64,000 bases of DNA from Roseibium algicola. GTDB lineage: Bacteria; Pseudomonadota; Alphaproteobacteria; Rhizobiales; Stappiaceae. The translations under genes were made by a program, and so were the position numbers. The DNA lies in contig NZ_CP019631.1 of assembly GCF_001999245.1 (NCBI RefSeq), forward strand, positions 124,001-188,000, in the 5' to 3' direction. Below, in pieces: positions 1 through 9,016 of this stretch (position 1 is its first letter; each line of letters starts with the position of its first letter). The notes under the pieces are model-generated. The model made no database searches, had not been told where the DNA came from, and worked only from the letters and a program-made list of their open reading frames with translations.

Positions 1-1
1 C

Positions 2-1501
2 ATGCTGAGCGGACCGCTGAGCAGCCAGCTCGCCGCCCGTGTCGCGCTGGACTACTACGGCCGTGACACGTTCATCGACTATATCAATTCAAGCTTCACG
101 GATGACGAGACCAACCTCGACATCATGTCCTTTAATGGACGGGCGAAGTTGCTCTATACGCCTGACGCCATCCCGGGTCTGACGGCAAAGCTCACCTATG
201 CGACCGCTCAGAACAATCAGCCGACATATGAAGCTGCGACAGTCCAGCCCTACGACCGGCTTGAAAACAGCCAGGCAAACGTGCCGAGCTTCTATTCCCG
301 TTCACACACCGGGATCGCAGACCTTTCCTATGAGTTCGAAAACGGAATTGTCGTCAGCAACGTCACCCAATACACCGATCTGGAAGTGAAGCGGAGCGTC
401 GAAACCGTCGGCAACGGCGATGCGACCATCGACCAGCAGAACTGGTCGAACGAGACCCTGGTGAACTTCGGAACGCAAGACAGCACCTTCAGTGGTGTTG
501 CCGGCCTTTATGCAGCTCATACACAGTCAGACGAAACCCTGCTCTTGCCCTTCAACGGTTCGCCGGATTTTGAGGATTCCAAGACCAATCTGGGTGTATT
601 CACCGAGATCGATTACCGGATCAGCGATGCTTGGACGCTGACAGGCGGTCTGAGGTTCGAGAGCGACCGGATCAAGCGTACCGGACTGTCGTCGACGGTT
701 GCCCCCAGGCCCGTGGATTTCGATTACGACGAGACCTTCAACGCGCTTCTGCCGAAGATTGCGCTCGCCTACAACATCACGCCGGACGTTACCGTGGGCG
801 GCCTTGTCAATCGGGGTTTCAATCCAGGTGGTGTTGCCTTCGACTTCCTGAATGGACAAGCCCTGCCGTTCAAGGCGGAGACGTCCTGGAACTACGAAAT
901 TTTCGGCCGAGCCAATCTTCTGGACGACAAACTGTTTGTGTCCGCAAACCTTTTCTACACCGACTATCACGACTCCCAGCGTTACTTCCAAACGGTGTTG
1001 CCTGGCAGCAGCGTGACGCAGCTCCTCACGTTGAACGCGGAACGGGCCCACGCCTATGGTCTTGAAGTGGCGATGAGCTACCAGGTCCTGGACAATCTGC
1101 GTGTGAATGCCAATGCCGGTGTGCTTCAGAGTGAGATCTCCGAATTCGACACGCTGCCGTCGGTCGAAGGCAATGAATTCGGCAAGGCTCCGGGCTATAT
1201 GCTGGGCTTTGGTGTGGACTGGAGTGTGCTGGAAAACCTGACCCTCTCGGCAAATGTCGAGCATTTCGACGGGTACTATTCGGACGATCTCAACACGCCG
1301 GCTTTTCAGGTCGATCCCTATACAATCGCGAATGCACGGGCGACCTACCAGGTTCACGATCATTTCCAGCTCTATGGCTACGTGAACAATATCTTCGATG
1401 AGCGTGTTCCGACCTATCTCGAGAACCGGCCGGGAGTCGCTTCCTTCGCCACCATGACGGCACCGCGCATGTTCGGCATTGGTGCAAAGGCAACGTTCTA
1501 A
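2..1501 (+). CDS. TonB-dependent outer-membrane receptor, 3' part
   Basis: This is the C-terminal ~499 residues of a TonB-dependent receptor; the plug domain and N-terminus lie off the left edge. The visible part has the alternating amphipathic strands of the 22-strand barrel, with typical stretches such as GGLRFESDRIK, FNPGGVAFD and YGYVNNIFDERVPTYLENR near the end. It finishes in Phe (IGAKATF), the usual outer-membrane barrel C-terminus. Because it adjoins catecholate siderophore genes, it most likely imports the ferric siderophore made by this locus; that is inference from position. A strong stem-loop follows the stop codon. The in-frame ATG at position 2 is probably internal. Confidence 0.9.
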   Translation: MLSGPLSSQLAARVALDYYGRDTFIDYINSSFTDDETNLDIMSFNGRAKLLYTPDAIPGLTAKLTYATAQNNQPTYEAATVQPYDRLENSQANVPSFYSRSHTGIADLSYEFENGIVVSNVTQYTDLEVKRSVETVGNGDATIDQQNWSNETLVNFGTQDSTFSGVAGLYAAHTQSDETLLLPFNGSPDFEDSKTNLGVFTEIDYRISDAWTLTGGLRFESDRIKRTGLSSTVAPRPVDFDYDETFNALLPKIALAYNITPDVTVGGLVNRGFNPGGVAFDFLNGQALPFKAETSWNYEIFGRANLLDDKLFVSANLFYTDYHDSQRYFQTVLPGSSVTQLLTLNAERAHAYGLEVAMSYQVLDNLRVNANAGVLQSEISEFDTLPSVEGNEFGKAPGYMLGFGVDWSVLENLTLSANVEHFDGYYSDDLNTPAFQVDPYTIANARATYQVHDHFQLYGYVNNIFDERVPTYLENRPGVASFATMTAPRMFGIGAKATF

Positions 1502-1520
1502 ATCAGGCTTCACGACACAA

Positions 1521-1558
1521 TTCTGCCGGCGGCTGGGGAAACCTTGCCGCCGGCAGAA
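1521..1558. terminator. stem-loop between convergent receptor and methyltransferase genes
   Basis: A perfect 12-base inverted repeat (TTCTGCCGGCGG / CCGCCGGCAGAA) with a 14-base loop sits 20 bases after the receptor stop, between convergent genes. No strong T-run follows, so it may be a bidirectional stem-loop rather than a classic intrinsic terminator. Confidence 0.6.
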
Positions 1559-1644
1559 CATTGATTGCTTAAGAAACTTAGCCGTTTAAATATCTATCTG
1601 ATGCGAACCGATTTTCCGCGCGAGAGGGGAGGGGAGTGGCTGCA

Positions 1645-2688
1645 TCAACCTGCCAGCCTGAATTCCAGAATGCTGACGGGGCTGGCCGTCGGTGTTATGG
1701 AAAAAGTCTCAAAACCTGCCTTCGCCAACAGCTCGGTAAATTCTTCGGCCGTCCGCTCCCTGCCACCGAGCTGCGTCATCATGAAGATATCCTGGGACGA
1801 TCCGCGGGCGTCGGCAGCAGCGGCGCTGGTCATCATGTCGATCAGGTAAAGGCGCTCTTTTCCGCTCAGGGATTGGCTGGTGTTCTGCAGGATGGTGATC
1901 GCAGCTTCGTCGTCAAAGTCATGGAAGACCCGGCTGAACAGATAAACATCGGCACCACCTGGTACATGCTCGAAGAAGGATCCGTTTTGAGTAGTTGCCC
2001 GGCCGTTTGACCGCATCCGCTCGAACAACGGATCGTGGTCTTCAACACCGCGCGGAAGCTCGAACAGAGTTCCCGTGGTTTCCGCGTTTCTGTCCAGAAT
2101 TTGTGCCAGAAACGACCCGTTGCCGCCGCCGACATCCATGATCCTGGTGCCTCGTGCGAATGCCAGTTTGTCGACGACGACAGCACCAATGCCTTTTGAG
2201 GCCCCGTTCATCTGGTCGTCGAACCGTTTTTGCGCTGCCTCATCCTGTGCGTGCCAATCGAAAAACGCGGAGCCATGGGCCAGATCGAAGGCAGTCGTAC
2301 CGGTTCGCAGTTGTTCGGGCAGGTTTTCCCAGCTTCGCCAGAGCAACGGGTCGAGTTCACAGGCCACCCAGTTGTGCAGGCTCTGCGGATGCCCCGGCAC
2401 GAGGTGGCGGGTGACAGGGGAGGGGAGGTAATGCCCCTGGGCATCCAGGGAAATCACCTCTTCATTGACCAGGTGCCTGAGCACTCGTTCCAGGAGACGG
2501 GGCTTTGTTCCAGTGATTTCCGCAAGCTCTCCCAGCGATCTCGCCCGCTCGACCAGGAGTGAGGGTATCCCGAGCTCGACAAGAGCACGAATACATTGAG
2601 ACGTACGATATGCCGTGATCTGTGCCATCAGCTTGAAGGGCGGAACGGGGGCCGGGTGTTCGGAAGGTGTGGGAGCTGGTGCTGTCAA
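1645..2688 (-). CDS. SAM-dependent O-methyltransferase (plant/acetylserotonin OMT-like)
   Basis: The 347-residue protein has an N-terminal winged-helix dimerisation domain (about residues 20-110), then a Rossmann methyltransferase with the SAM-binding loop DVGGGNGSFLAQ. A segment RVFHDFDDEAA matches the HDW-D-type catalytic region of O-methyltransferase family 2. I chose the TTG start at 2688 because AAGGA lies about 8 bases upstream; Met21 is an alternative. It is the last gene of the leftward entCEBA operon, 72 bases after entA. That suggests it methylates a catechol hydroxyl or another hydroxyl of the siderophore or its precursor. Standard enterobactin and vibriobactin pathways have no such enzyme, and the substrate is unproven. 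Confidence 0.8.
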   Translation of the reverse strand: MTAPAPTPSEHPAPVPPFKLMAQITAYRTSQCIRALVELGIPSLLVERARSLGELAEITGTKPRLLERVLRHLVNEEVISLDAQGHYLPSPVTRHLVPGHPQSLHNWVACELDPLLWRSWENLPEQLRTGTTAFDLAHGSAFFDWHAQDEAAQKRFDDQMNGASKGIGAVVVDKLAFARGTRIMDVGGGNGSFLAQILDRNAETTGTLFELPRGVEDHDPLFERMRSNGRATTQNGSFFEHVPGGADVYLFSRVFHDFDDEAAITILQNTSQSLSGKERLYLIDMMTSAAAADARGSSQDIFMMTQLGGRERTAEEFTELLAKAGFETFSITPTASPVSILEFRLAG

Positions 2689-2760
2689 TTTCGCAATCCT
2701 TGTAAATGAAAATTTGCCGGAGGGTCCGGCTCAATGGAGGGCAGGGGAGGGCGCTGGCTG

Positions 2761-3516
2761 TTAGGCGCCCAGGGTCGCGCCTCCATCGACCACGATGTCC
2801 TGCAGCGTTATGTGCCCGGCCTTGTCGGATGCAAGAAACAGCACGGTCTCGGCAATATCGTCGGTCGTGGCTACCTTTTGCAGAGGAATGCCGAGTTTGA
2901 ACCGATCCGGTTGGCCCGCGACCAGCTGCCTGTAGCCGGATGCTCCACCCGCCATTTCGCGCAGCATCGGTGTATCGGTCGAACCCGGCGAGACAAGGTT
3001 GCAACGGATGCCGAAGGGCGCGAGTTCCAGCCCGATGCAGTGGCTGAGGCTCGCCATCGCCGCCTTGGACGCGCAATAGGCAGTCATGCCCGTGCGAGGC
3101 ACATGCGCCGCATTGGAGGCAATGTTCACGATCGCCCCGCTTTGCCGTTCCTTGAACACCGGTATCCATTGGCGTAGCAGGTAGAACGGTCCGCTGACGT
3201 TGACGTTCATACAGGCCTGCCAATCCTCTAGCGACAGATCCTCCGCCGCCCCGGTTCGCAGGACACCGGCGGCATTCACCAGGATGTCCGGGTACCACCG
3301 GTCCGTCATGAGCCCGCTAGAGATCTTTTCAACCTGACGGGCATCGGCAAGGTCGGCTGTGAGAATGCGAAATGGCAGGGTGTTGTCGCCGGCCTGTCTG
3401 TCGAGACCAAGGACCGTGGCACCCTCGTCACAAAACCTTTCGGCGATGCGCCGACCGATGCCGCTTGCGGCACCGGTTACGAACACGCGCTTGCCTGCGA
3501 ACTGCCGAGTTGACAT
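2761..3516 (-). CDS. entA: 2,3-dihydro-2,3-dihydroxybenzoate dehydrogenase
   Basis: This short-chain dehydrogenase oxidises 2,3-dihydro-2,3-dihydroxybenzoate to 2,3-dihydroxybenzoate with NAD. It shows the N-terminal nucleotide-binding motif VTGAASGIGRRIA, the NAAGV motif, a Ser in the IASN region and the catalytic YCASK. From the ATG at 3516 it is 251 residues, close to the ~250 usual for EntA/DhbA. An in-frame ATG at 3561 would overlap entB by 26 bases and add an unusual N-terminal tail, so 3516 is preferred. It lies 19 bases after entB. Sequence alone would only say SDR; the entC-entE-entB context makes the EntA call secure. Confidence 0.92.
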   Translation of the reverse strand: MSTRQFAGKRVFVTGAASGIGRRIAERFCDEGATVLGLDRQAGDNTLPFRILTADLADARQVEKISSGLMTDRWYPDILVNAAGVLRTGAAEDLSLEDWQACMNVNVSGPFYLLRQWIPVFKERQSGAIVNIASNAAHVPRTGMTAYCASKAAMASLSHCIGLELAPFGIRCNLVSPGSTDTPMLREMAGGASGYRQLVAGQPDRFKLGIPLQKVATTDDIAETVLFLASDKAGHITLQDIVVDGGATLGA

Positions 3517-3535
3517 GTCGGAGCGCTCTGCTGTG

Positions 3536-4402
3536 TCAGGCTGCAAGGCGCTTGCTTTCAATGAGCGCCCACCAGCCGTTCAGGGTCGGGACACGCGCCA
3601 GTTCGTCAAAGCCGACCACAATGCCGCGTTCCTTCAGTTCACTGGCAAGTTTCATGACCTGAATGGAATCGAGGCCATAGAAAATCAGGTTTTCTTCCGG
3701 ATCGAGATCGGCGTCGTCTTCGATGAGCTCCAACACGCGGCTGTGCAGCCAGTCCCGCATCGGCTCAGACTTCTGGGCTGCACCTGTGAGGCTTGCCGTA
3801 TCTGTGACCGCACCACAGCGGGTGGCGACATATTTCAGGGCCATCTTGTGTTCGGCCTCGGAAAAATCGGCAACCGCATCGCCAATCATGAAGGCCTGAA
3901 TGTCGTTCATGAACGCATCCGCAACAGTCATCAGGCAGCCGATGTGTGCGTAGATGCCACCGACGATCAGTTGATCGCGGCCAAGGGATGCCATGCGGGC
4001 CTTGAGGTCGGATCGTTGAAATGCACTGTAGCGCCATTTCGTCAGAACCACGTCGTTTTCGCCGGGCTCCAGTCCCTTGACCACCTGCTGCAGGGCCGGG
4101 TCGGCCACGGTCAGGCCGGGACCCCACATGTCGTTCAGGAGTGCTCGGTCTTCCGGCGGCTGGTCATGAGGCTGAGCCGTGTAGATGACCGGGGCGTTGT
4201 TGGCGTAGGCCCAGTTGCGAACACGCTGCAGGTTGGCGATCAACCGCGTCATCAGTTCGCCGTCGGCGTTGTAATACCGCAGGAAATAATCCTGCATGTC
4301 GTGGATCAGGAAGACAGCACGAGCGGCATCCGGTTTCCAGCCGGTCTTGTTCGCCGGAAAGTCCTTCGGCATCGGGTAGTCGGAAATTGTCGGGATGGTC
4401 AT
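3536..4402 (-). CDS. entB: Isochorismatase with C-terminal aryl carrier domain
   Basis: This bifunctional 288-residue protein matches EntB/DhbB. Residues ~1-205 form the isochorismatase domain that removes pyruvate from isochorismate; the catalytic Asp is in LIHDMQDYF, the Lys in VVLTKWRYSAF, and GIYAHIGC is the active-site turn. Residues ~210-288 form the aryl carrier domain, with an intact phosphopantetheine site GLDSIQV (Ser246). This is the only carrier domain in the window with a normal modifiable serine. EntE should load 2,3-dihydroxybenzoate onto it for the downstream condensation and cyclization proteins. It is 9 bases from entE. Confidence 0.95.
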   Translation of the reverse strand: MTIPTISDYPMPKDFPANKTGWKPDAARAVFLIHDMQDYFLRYYNADGELMTRLIANLQRVRNWAYANNAPVIYTAQPHDQPPEDRALLNDMWGPGLTVADPALQQVVKGLEPGENDVVLTKWRYSAFQRSDLKARMASLGRDQLIVGGIYAHIGCLMTVADAFMNDIQAFMIGDAVADFSEAEHKMALKYVATRCGAVTDTASLTGAAQKSEPMRDWLHSRVLELIEDDADLDPEENLIFYGLDSIQVMKLASELKERGIVVGFDELARVPTLNGWWALIESKRLAA

Positions 4403-4411
4403 TGGGAACCT

Positions 4412-6046
4412 CTACTGTGTCAGAGCGGGAGTGAATTTCTGCGCGAGATCCATGCGCAGTTTCTTCTTGTCAGGTTTGCCGAAGGCTGTAAGGGGAATGG
4501 CGTCCGCAAAACTGAAGCGGTCAGGCAGCTTGTAATCGGCAACTCCGAGCGACATCAGGTGCCTGCGAAGAGCAAGCGGCTTGATGCAGGAGTTGTCCGA
4601 GACAATGACAGCGCAGCTTTTCTCGCCGAGTGCCGGATCCTGGATGGCGACAAGGGCCGCTTCACGCACATCAGGATGAAGCAGAAGCAGGCTTTCCACC
4701 TCTTCCGCGGCTATCTTCTCGCCGCCCCGGTTGATCTGGTCCTTTACCCGTCCAACCACCCGCAGATAACCTTCACCGGTGCGGCACACCAGGTCACCGG
4801 AATAGTAGAACCCGTCCTCATCGAAGACGTCGGCATTGTGTTCCGGGCTTCGAAAGTAGCCGCGGAAGGTGTAGGGACCACGCGTCGCAAGTCTGCCCGT
4901 TTCGCCGTCGGGAACAGGTTGCCCGTCTTCTCCGACAATCTTGATTTCGTCGTCAGGGCTGATCGGGCGTCCCTGGGTCGTGAAGACAAGCTCATCCGGA
5001 TCATCCAGACGGGTGTAATTCACCAGTCCTTCCGCCATTCCGAAGACCTGTTGCAGCTTGCAGCCAAGTATCTGAGGAACCAGACGCGCATGGGACTCAG
5101 GAAAATGTGCGCCGCCCACCTGCAGGAGTTTCAGGCTCTCCAGCGCATTGCGATGATCAGGCGCTGCCTGAAGCCAGAGATTGACGGCGGAAGGCACAAG
5201 ACCGGCCATGGTCACCTTGTGTTTGCGAATAAGCTCGAAACAGGCAAGAGGTTCCGGATTGGGGGCGAGCACGACGCAGCCACCGGCATGGAACACTCCG
5301 AGTGCGCCTGGTGAACTGAGCGGAAAGTTATGCCCGGCCGGCAACGCGCAAAGAAACCGCGTTTCGGGTGTCAGGTCGCAAATTTCCGCGCTGGCCCTGA
5401 CGCTGTAATCGTAGTCGTTGTGTGTGCGTGGGATCAGCTTCGGTGTACCCGTGCTGCCGCCGGACAGTTGGAAGAAGGCGACTTCGCCTGGGGGTGTCGG
5501 GCCGTAATCGGGGGCAACGCCTTCCGGAGCACTTTCGATCCAGTGTGACAGGCTGGAGGCGGGATCTGCTTCGTCCATAAGAAGAACAGTGAGAGCACCG
5601 TCCTGCATTTCCTGCAGGCTGCCGATGAAGTCTTCCGTCCTGAACAGCTCATGTTGGCGGCTGGCGATCAAAAGTTTCGGTTCGATCTGCCGGGCATAGG
5701 CCGTCATCTCGTGACGTCGATGGCTGTAAAGCGCGTTGACCGGTGCAATGCCGGCCTTCAGCAACGCAAAAAAGGCGATGTAGAACTCGGCGAGGTTTGG
5801 CAGCTGCACCAGTGCGGTGTCACCGGGACCCAACCCTTTTGCCACCAATCTTGCAGCCAGATTGGAGGACAGCCGGTCGAGTGCGTCATAGGAAAGGGTT
5901 CGTTCGCCGCACACGATCGCCGGCGCGGCGGGACGCGTTTGCCTTTGTTGATCCAGAATTCGGGTCAATGGCTGATCGATCCAGTAGGCACAGGAGCGGT
6001 AATGCGCTGCCAGTTCCTCTGGCCAGCGCTGAAATTCGACGTTCAT
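4412..6046 (-). CDS. entE: 2,3-dihydroxybenzoate-AMP ligase
   Basis: This 544-residue stand-alone adenylation enzyme activates 2,3-dihydroxybenzoate with ATP and transfers it to the EntB carrier domain. Visible core motifs are the phosphate-binding loop LSGGSTGTPKLIPRTHND, the VFGMAEGLVNYTR region that replaces the usual YG-TE, YYSGDLV, GRVKDQINRGGEKI, and the C-terminal catalytic Lys in AFGKPDKKKLR. The N-terminal QRWPEELAAHYR is typical of the EntE/DhbE/YbtE aryl-ligase branch. It sits 33 bases after entC and 9 bases before entB, in one operon. Confidence 0.95.
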   Translation of the reverse strand: MNVEFQRWPEELAAHYRSCAYWIDQPLTRILDQQRQTRPAAPAIVCGERTLSYDALDRLSSNLAARLVAKGLGPGDTALVQLPNLAEFYIAFFALLKAGIAPVNALYSHRRHEMTAYARQIEPKLLIASRQHELFRTEDFIGSLQEMQDGALTVLLMDEADPASSLSHWIESAPEGVAPDYGPTPPGEVAFFQLSGGSTGTPKLIPRTHNDYDYSVRASAEICDLTPETRFLCALPAGHNFPLSSPGALGVFHAGGCVVLAPNPEPLACFELIRKHKVTMAGLVPSAVNLWLQAAPDHRNALESLKLLQVGGAHFPESHARLVPQILGCKLQQVFGMAEGLVNYTRLDDPDELVFTTQGRPISPDDEIKIVGEDGQPVPDGETGRLATRGPYTFRGYFRSPEHNADVFDEDGFYYSGDLVCRTGEGYLRVVGRVKDQINRGGEKIAAEEVESLLLLHPDVREAALVAIQDPALGEKSCAVIVSDNSCIKPLALRRHLMSLGVADYKLPDRFSFADAIPLTAFGKPDKKKLRMDLAQKFTPALTQ

Positions 6047-6079
6047 TGGAAAACCTGATTGTTTGGTAAGGTCAGGGGC

Positions 6080-7261
6080 TCAGGCGGCGAGGCCGCAAGC
6101 CTTGAGCATGGTACCCAGTTTGGTCTGGACTTCGGCCCATTCGCAGTCCGGTTGAGAGGCCTCAACGATGCCGGCACCTGCGAAAAGCCGCACTACGTCA
6201 CGCTCAACGATGCCGCAGCGGATGGTGATGGCCCATTCGCCGTTGCCCTCGGCATCGCACCAGCCGACAATTCCGGTGAAAAGCCCGCGTTCGAAGGGTT
6301 CGACAAATCGGATGAGACGGTGAGCCAGCTCTGTCGGATATCCGCAGACAGCAGGCGTCGGATGCAGGAGGCATGCTAGCTGCAACACGGTCATCGACGG
6401 GTCGTTCAGCTGTCCCTCGATCCTGGTGGACAAATGCCACAAAGCCGCTGTGCCAAGAAGCGACGGCTGATCCGGCACATCGATCTGTGAGCAATAGGGT
6501 TGCAGCAATCGGTGAATGTCCTCCACGACCAGCCTGTGCTCATAGCGATCCTTTTCGGAACGAAGCAATTCAGTGCCGGCGTCCTTGTCGGCGGCGAGTT
6601 CGGGCAGGCGCCTGGTTGACCCCGCTAGCGGGTTAGACGTGAACGAGCGGCCGCTCTTGCGAATGAGCAATTCCGGACTGACGCCGATCATCTCGCTGCC
6701 ATCCGGAAGTGGCACCTGGAACTGATAGCCGTCGGTGTTCTGAGCCCGCAGGCTTGTCATGAGCCGCTCGACATCGACAGGCTCTGCAAATTGCAGTTCC
6801 CGTATGACCGAAAGAACGGCCTTGCGGACATCACTGTGCTGGAAGTTGACGATGGCGTGTTGGACGGCCCGTTTGAAGCCGGCCTCATCCGGATAACTCC
6901 GCTGTGCGAGCAGCTCCGGCATGATGCGTTTGGAGACGGCGCCTCCGTTCGGCTCCTTGCAGGTGCGCCATTCATGGCGTTCAGGCACATAGAGGCAGGA
7001 CACCTCACCGAGATCGAACGGAATGGCACCAACGACAATCGGGTTTTCCTGGCCAGCATTGCGGGCGCGTTCCAGGGCTGCGCCAACCGTGGCTTGAAAC
7101 AGGTCCCCCGAAGTTTTTCCGGACCGGGCCGGGACGGCAATCCGCTCACGAATTCCATCTGCATGCAGTTCGTTTCCGCCTGAAGTGAACAGAAATTTTC
7201 GCTTGGGATCAGGCTGGATGGCCACGTCTTCGTGACGCATCACTCTCGCTCCGGTTGCCAT
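6080..7261 (-). CDS. entC: Isochorismate synthase
   Basis: This chorismate-binding enzyme of the EntC/DhbC type converts chorismate to isochorismate, the first step to 2,3-dihydroxybenzoate. Family signatures are visible: [11 protein letters not shown], the [15 protein letters not shown] segment, [11 protein letters not shown], and [14 protein letters not shown] near the C-terminus. The ATG at 7261 has AGGAG seven bases upstream and gives 393 residues, the usual length. The longer open frame to 7342 would run across the iron-responsive promoter. It is the first gene of the leftward entC-E-B-A-methyltransferase operon. Confidence 0.95.
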   Translation of the reverse strand: MATGARVMRHEDVAIQPDPKRKFLFTSGGNELHADGIRERIAVPARSGKTSGDLFQATVGAALERARNAGQENPIVVGAIPFDLGEVSCLYVPERHEWRTCKEPNGGAVSKRIMPELLAQRSYPDEAGFKRAVQHAIVNFQHSDVRKAVLSVIRELQFAEPVDVERLMTSLRAQNTDGYQFQVPLPDGSEMIGVSPELLIRKSGRSFTSNPLAGSTRRLPELAADKDAGTELLRSEKDRYEHRLVVEDIHRLLQPYCSQIDVPDQPSLLGTAALWHLSTRIEGQLNDPSMTVLQLACLLHPTPAVCGYPTELAHRLIRFVEPFERGLFTGIVGWCDAEGNGEWAITIRCGIVERDVVRLFAGAGIVEASQPDCEWAEVQTKLGTMLKACGLAA

Positions 7262-7283
7262 GGAGCATCTCCTATATGAATGG

Positions 7284-7316
7284 TTGACCTGCTTCAATAC
7301 TTGAGTATGATACTCA
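7284..7316 (+). promoter_or_regulatory. Iron-responsive operator over a divergent siderophore promoter
   Basis: The 81-base gap between entC and the cyclization gene holds TGAGTATGATACTCA at 7302-7316, a perfect palindrome fitting TGA-N9-TCA, the iron-responsive operator bound by RirA in rhizobia. For the rightward operon, TTGACC (7284-7289) and TATGAT (7306-7311) are 16 bases apart, with the -10 inside the palindrome. Iron-loaded regulator binding there should block transcription. The same site could also repress entC. A Fur-family regulator is possible, but the spacing fits RirA better. Confidence 0.7.
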
Positions 7317-7341
7317 TGTTTTGTCAACACCAAAAGTCGCA

Positions 7342-9000
7342 ATGAAAAATCTTACACCCATGCAGGCCGCTTACTGGACCGGGCGCGAGGCCAAGGGCTT
7401 CCTCGGAAATGTATCAGCTCATCTTTATGTGGAATTCGATGGCAACAACATCGATCCGACCCGGCTGGAGGAGGCGGTTCGCAAACTCTATGAAACGCAT
7501 GCCATGCTTCGCATGCAAATCACGGCGGATGGCCGGCAAATCATTGGAAAAAAAGAAGAAAGCCTGTCTTTCGAGGTTGAGGACCTGAGCCGTCTCAAGC
7601 CGCAAGCACTCGCCCATCGACTGGCGGAAAAGCGGGAAAGCTGGACCAGTCGATCGCTGGACCTTGTTAGCGGTGAGACGTCCGCATTCGGACTTAGCCT
7701 TCTACCCGATGGTGCAAGCCGTTTGCATGTCGACACGGATATGGCGGCGATCGATCCGCCGAGTTTCTGCCTCCTCATGGAGGACCTTGCCCGGTACTAC
7801 GAAATGCCCTCATTGCCGGTGGAGCCCGGGGAAAGCAGCTTTTTCGACTGGCTGGACGCCAAAGCCGATGATGCGGATTTGCACAGGCGTCAGCAGGAAG
7901 ACAAGCGCTGGTGGCAAGAGCGTCTGGATGACATGCCGCCGGCTCCCGACCTGCCGGTCGTTGCCGCTGGCCAACGGGTCAAAAACGGCAGGCTCGCCGC
8001 CTATCTGTCGCCTGCTGAACGCAGATCACTGGATGAAACCGCGCGCCGGCTGCGCGTGACGGTGTCGGCGTTGATGCTGGGGTTGTTCGCCGCCGTTGTG
8101 GGCGGGGCCACCGGCAGCGGCCGTTTTCGTCTCAACGTGCCGATGTTCTGGCGTGCTCCTTACACCGCTGGTGTCGAGCGGCTTGTCGGAGACTTTTCCA
8201 ACACCCTCATTCTGGCGGTCGATCTACGGCCCGGGGAGACCTACGAAGAGGTTTGCAAATCTCTGGCCGACAGAATGCTGGACCTGCTCGCCCATTCTGC
8301 CTATCCGGGTGTCAGCGTGATGCGTGATCTGTCGCGCCATCAACGGTCCCTGCAGTCTGCGCCCATCGTGTTTACCTCCGGCCTCGGTCTGCCGGGGGGA
8401 GGCCTCTTCTCCGAACGTGTCCGCCAGGTTTTCGGATCAATGAACTGGGCCGTGTCACAAGGGCCGCAAGTTGCCCTGGATGCCCAAGTTGCGGAACTGG
8501 ACGGTGGTATCCTGGTCAACTGGGATATCCGCTATGATGCATTGCCCGAAGCCTGGGTCGAGGCCGCGTTCAAGAGCTATGAGCGGCTCGCGAGGAAAGT
8601 TGCGGCCGATCCGCGGTCACTTGGCGAACTGGCAGTTTGCAACGTCATGACGTGCGGTTCTGCAAGACGGCCCGCTACATACACCCAAGACATGCTTCTG
8701 GAACTTTTGAACCGGCTGGCGCCGGGCAGGGTGACTGGCAGTGACGCTGACATGCATCTCCCTATCCGGGATTTCGGACTGGGCGAGGGCGATCTTGCGG
8801 ACTTCGTCACCTTTCTCAATCGTTACATTCCGTCTGCAGCCATTGCACCGGAGGACATTGGTCCTGCGAGCACAACGGCCACCCTGGCATCTCTGATCAA
8901 CGATCGCTCCGGCAAGGCGTCGGACAGCATCGCACGAGCTTTTCTGCAGGCGGTTGGCGCAAGTAGCCGGATTTCGCTTGCAGCTCAACCTGCCGAATAG
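7342..9000 (+). CDS. Stand-alone NRPS cyclization (Cy) protein with degenerate carrier-like tail
   Basis: The 552-residue protein starts with a condensation-superfamily domain (LTPMQAAYWTGRE). Its active-site motif is DMAAIDPPS (D133, D138, S141), the DxxxxDxxS signature of heterocyclization domains, not HHxxxDG. Such domains join an acyl carrier substrate to Ser, Thr or Cys and close an oxazoline or thiazoline. Residues ~440-540 look like a carrier domain: PIRDFGLGEGDLADFV aligns with the GLDS phosphopantetheine site, but the serine is Glu482. It could pair with the second Cy protein as VibF's tandem Cy1-Cy2 do. The ATG at 7342 is preferred over an upstream TTG at 7321, which would sit almost at the predicted transcription start. 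Confidence 0.82.
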   Translation: MKNLTPMQAAYWTGREAKGFLGNVSAHLYVEFDGNNIDPTRLEEAVRKLYETHAMLRMQITADGRQIIGKKEESLSFEVEDLSRLKPQALAHRLAEKRESWTSRSLDLVSGETSAFGLSLLPDGASRLHVDTDMAAIDPPSFCLLMEDLARYYEMPSLPVEPGESSFFDWLDAKADDADLHRRQQEDKRWWQERLDDMPPAPDLPVVAAGQRVKNGRLAAYLSPAERRSLDETARRLRVTVSALMLGLFAAVVGGATGSGRFRLNVPMFWRAPYTAGVERLVGDFSNTLILAVDLRPGETYEEVCKSLADRMLDLLAHSAYPGVSVMRDLSRHQRSLQSAPIVFTSGLGLPGGGLFSERVRQVFGSMNWAVSQGPQVALDAQVAELDGGILVNWDIRYDALPEAWVEAAFKSYERLARKVAADPRSLGELAVCNVMTCGSARRPATYTQDMLLELLNRLAPGRVTGSDADMHLPIRDFGLGEGDLADFVTFLNRYIPSAAIAPEDIGPASTTATLASLINDRSGKASDSIARAFLQAVGASSRISLAAQPAE

Positions 9001-9016
9001 ATCCGCTGGAGACATC

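Noticed and set aside
527..1561. Minus-strand open frame of 344 codons opposite the TonB receptor
   Set aside because: Shadow of the receptor gene; the receptor frame has the strand pattern and terminal Phe, this one has no recognisable features.
3359..5314. Long plus-strand open frame of 651 codons opposite entB and entE
   Set aside because: It runs antisense to two clear enzyme genes with intact motifs; the translation fits no family and results from high GC.
7321..7341. TTG start at 7321 for the first cyclization protein
   Set aside because: It would sit at the predicted transcription start; ATG 7342 begins the conserved domain directly.
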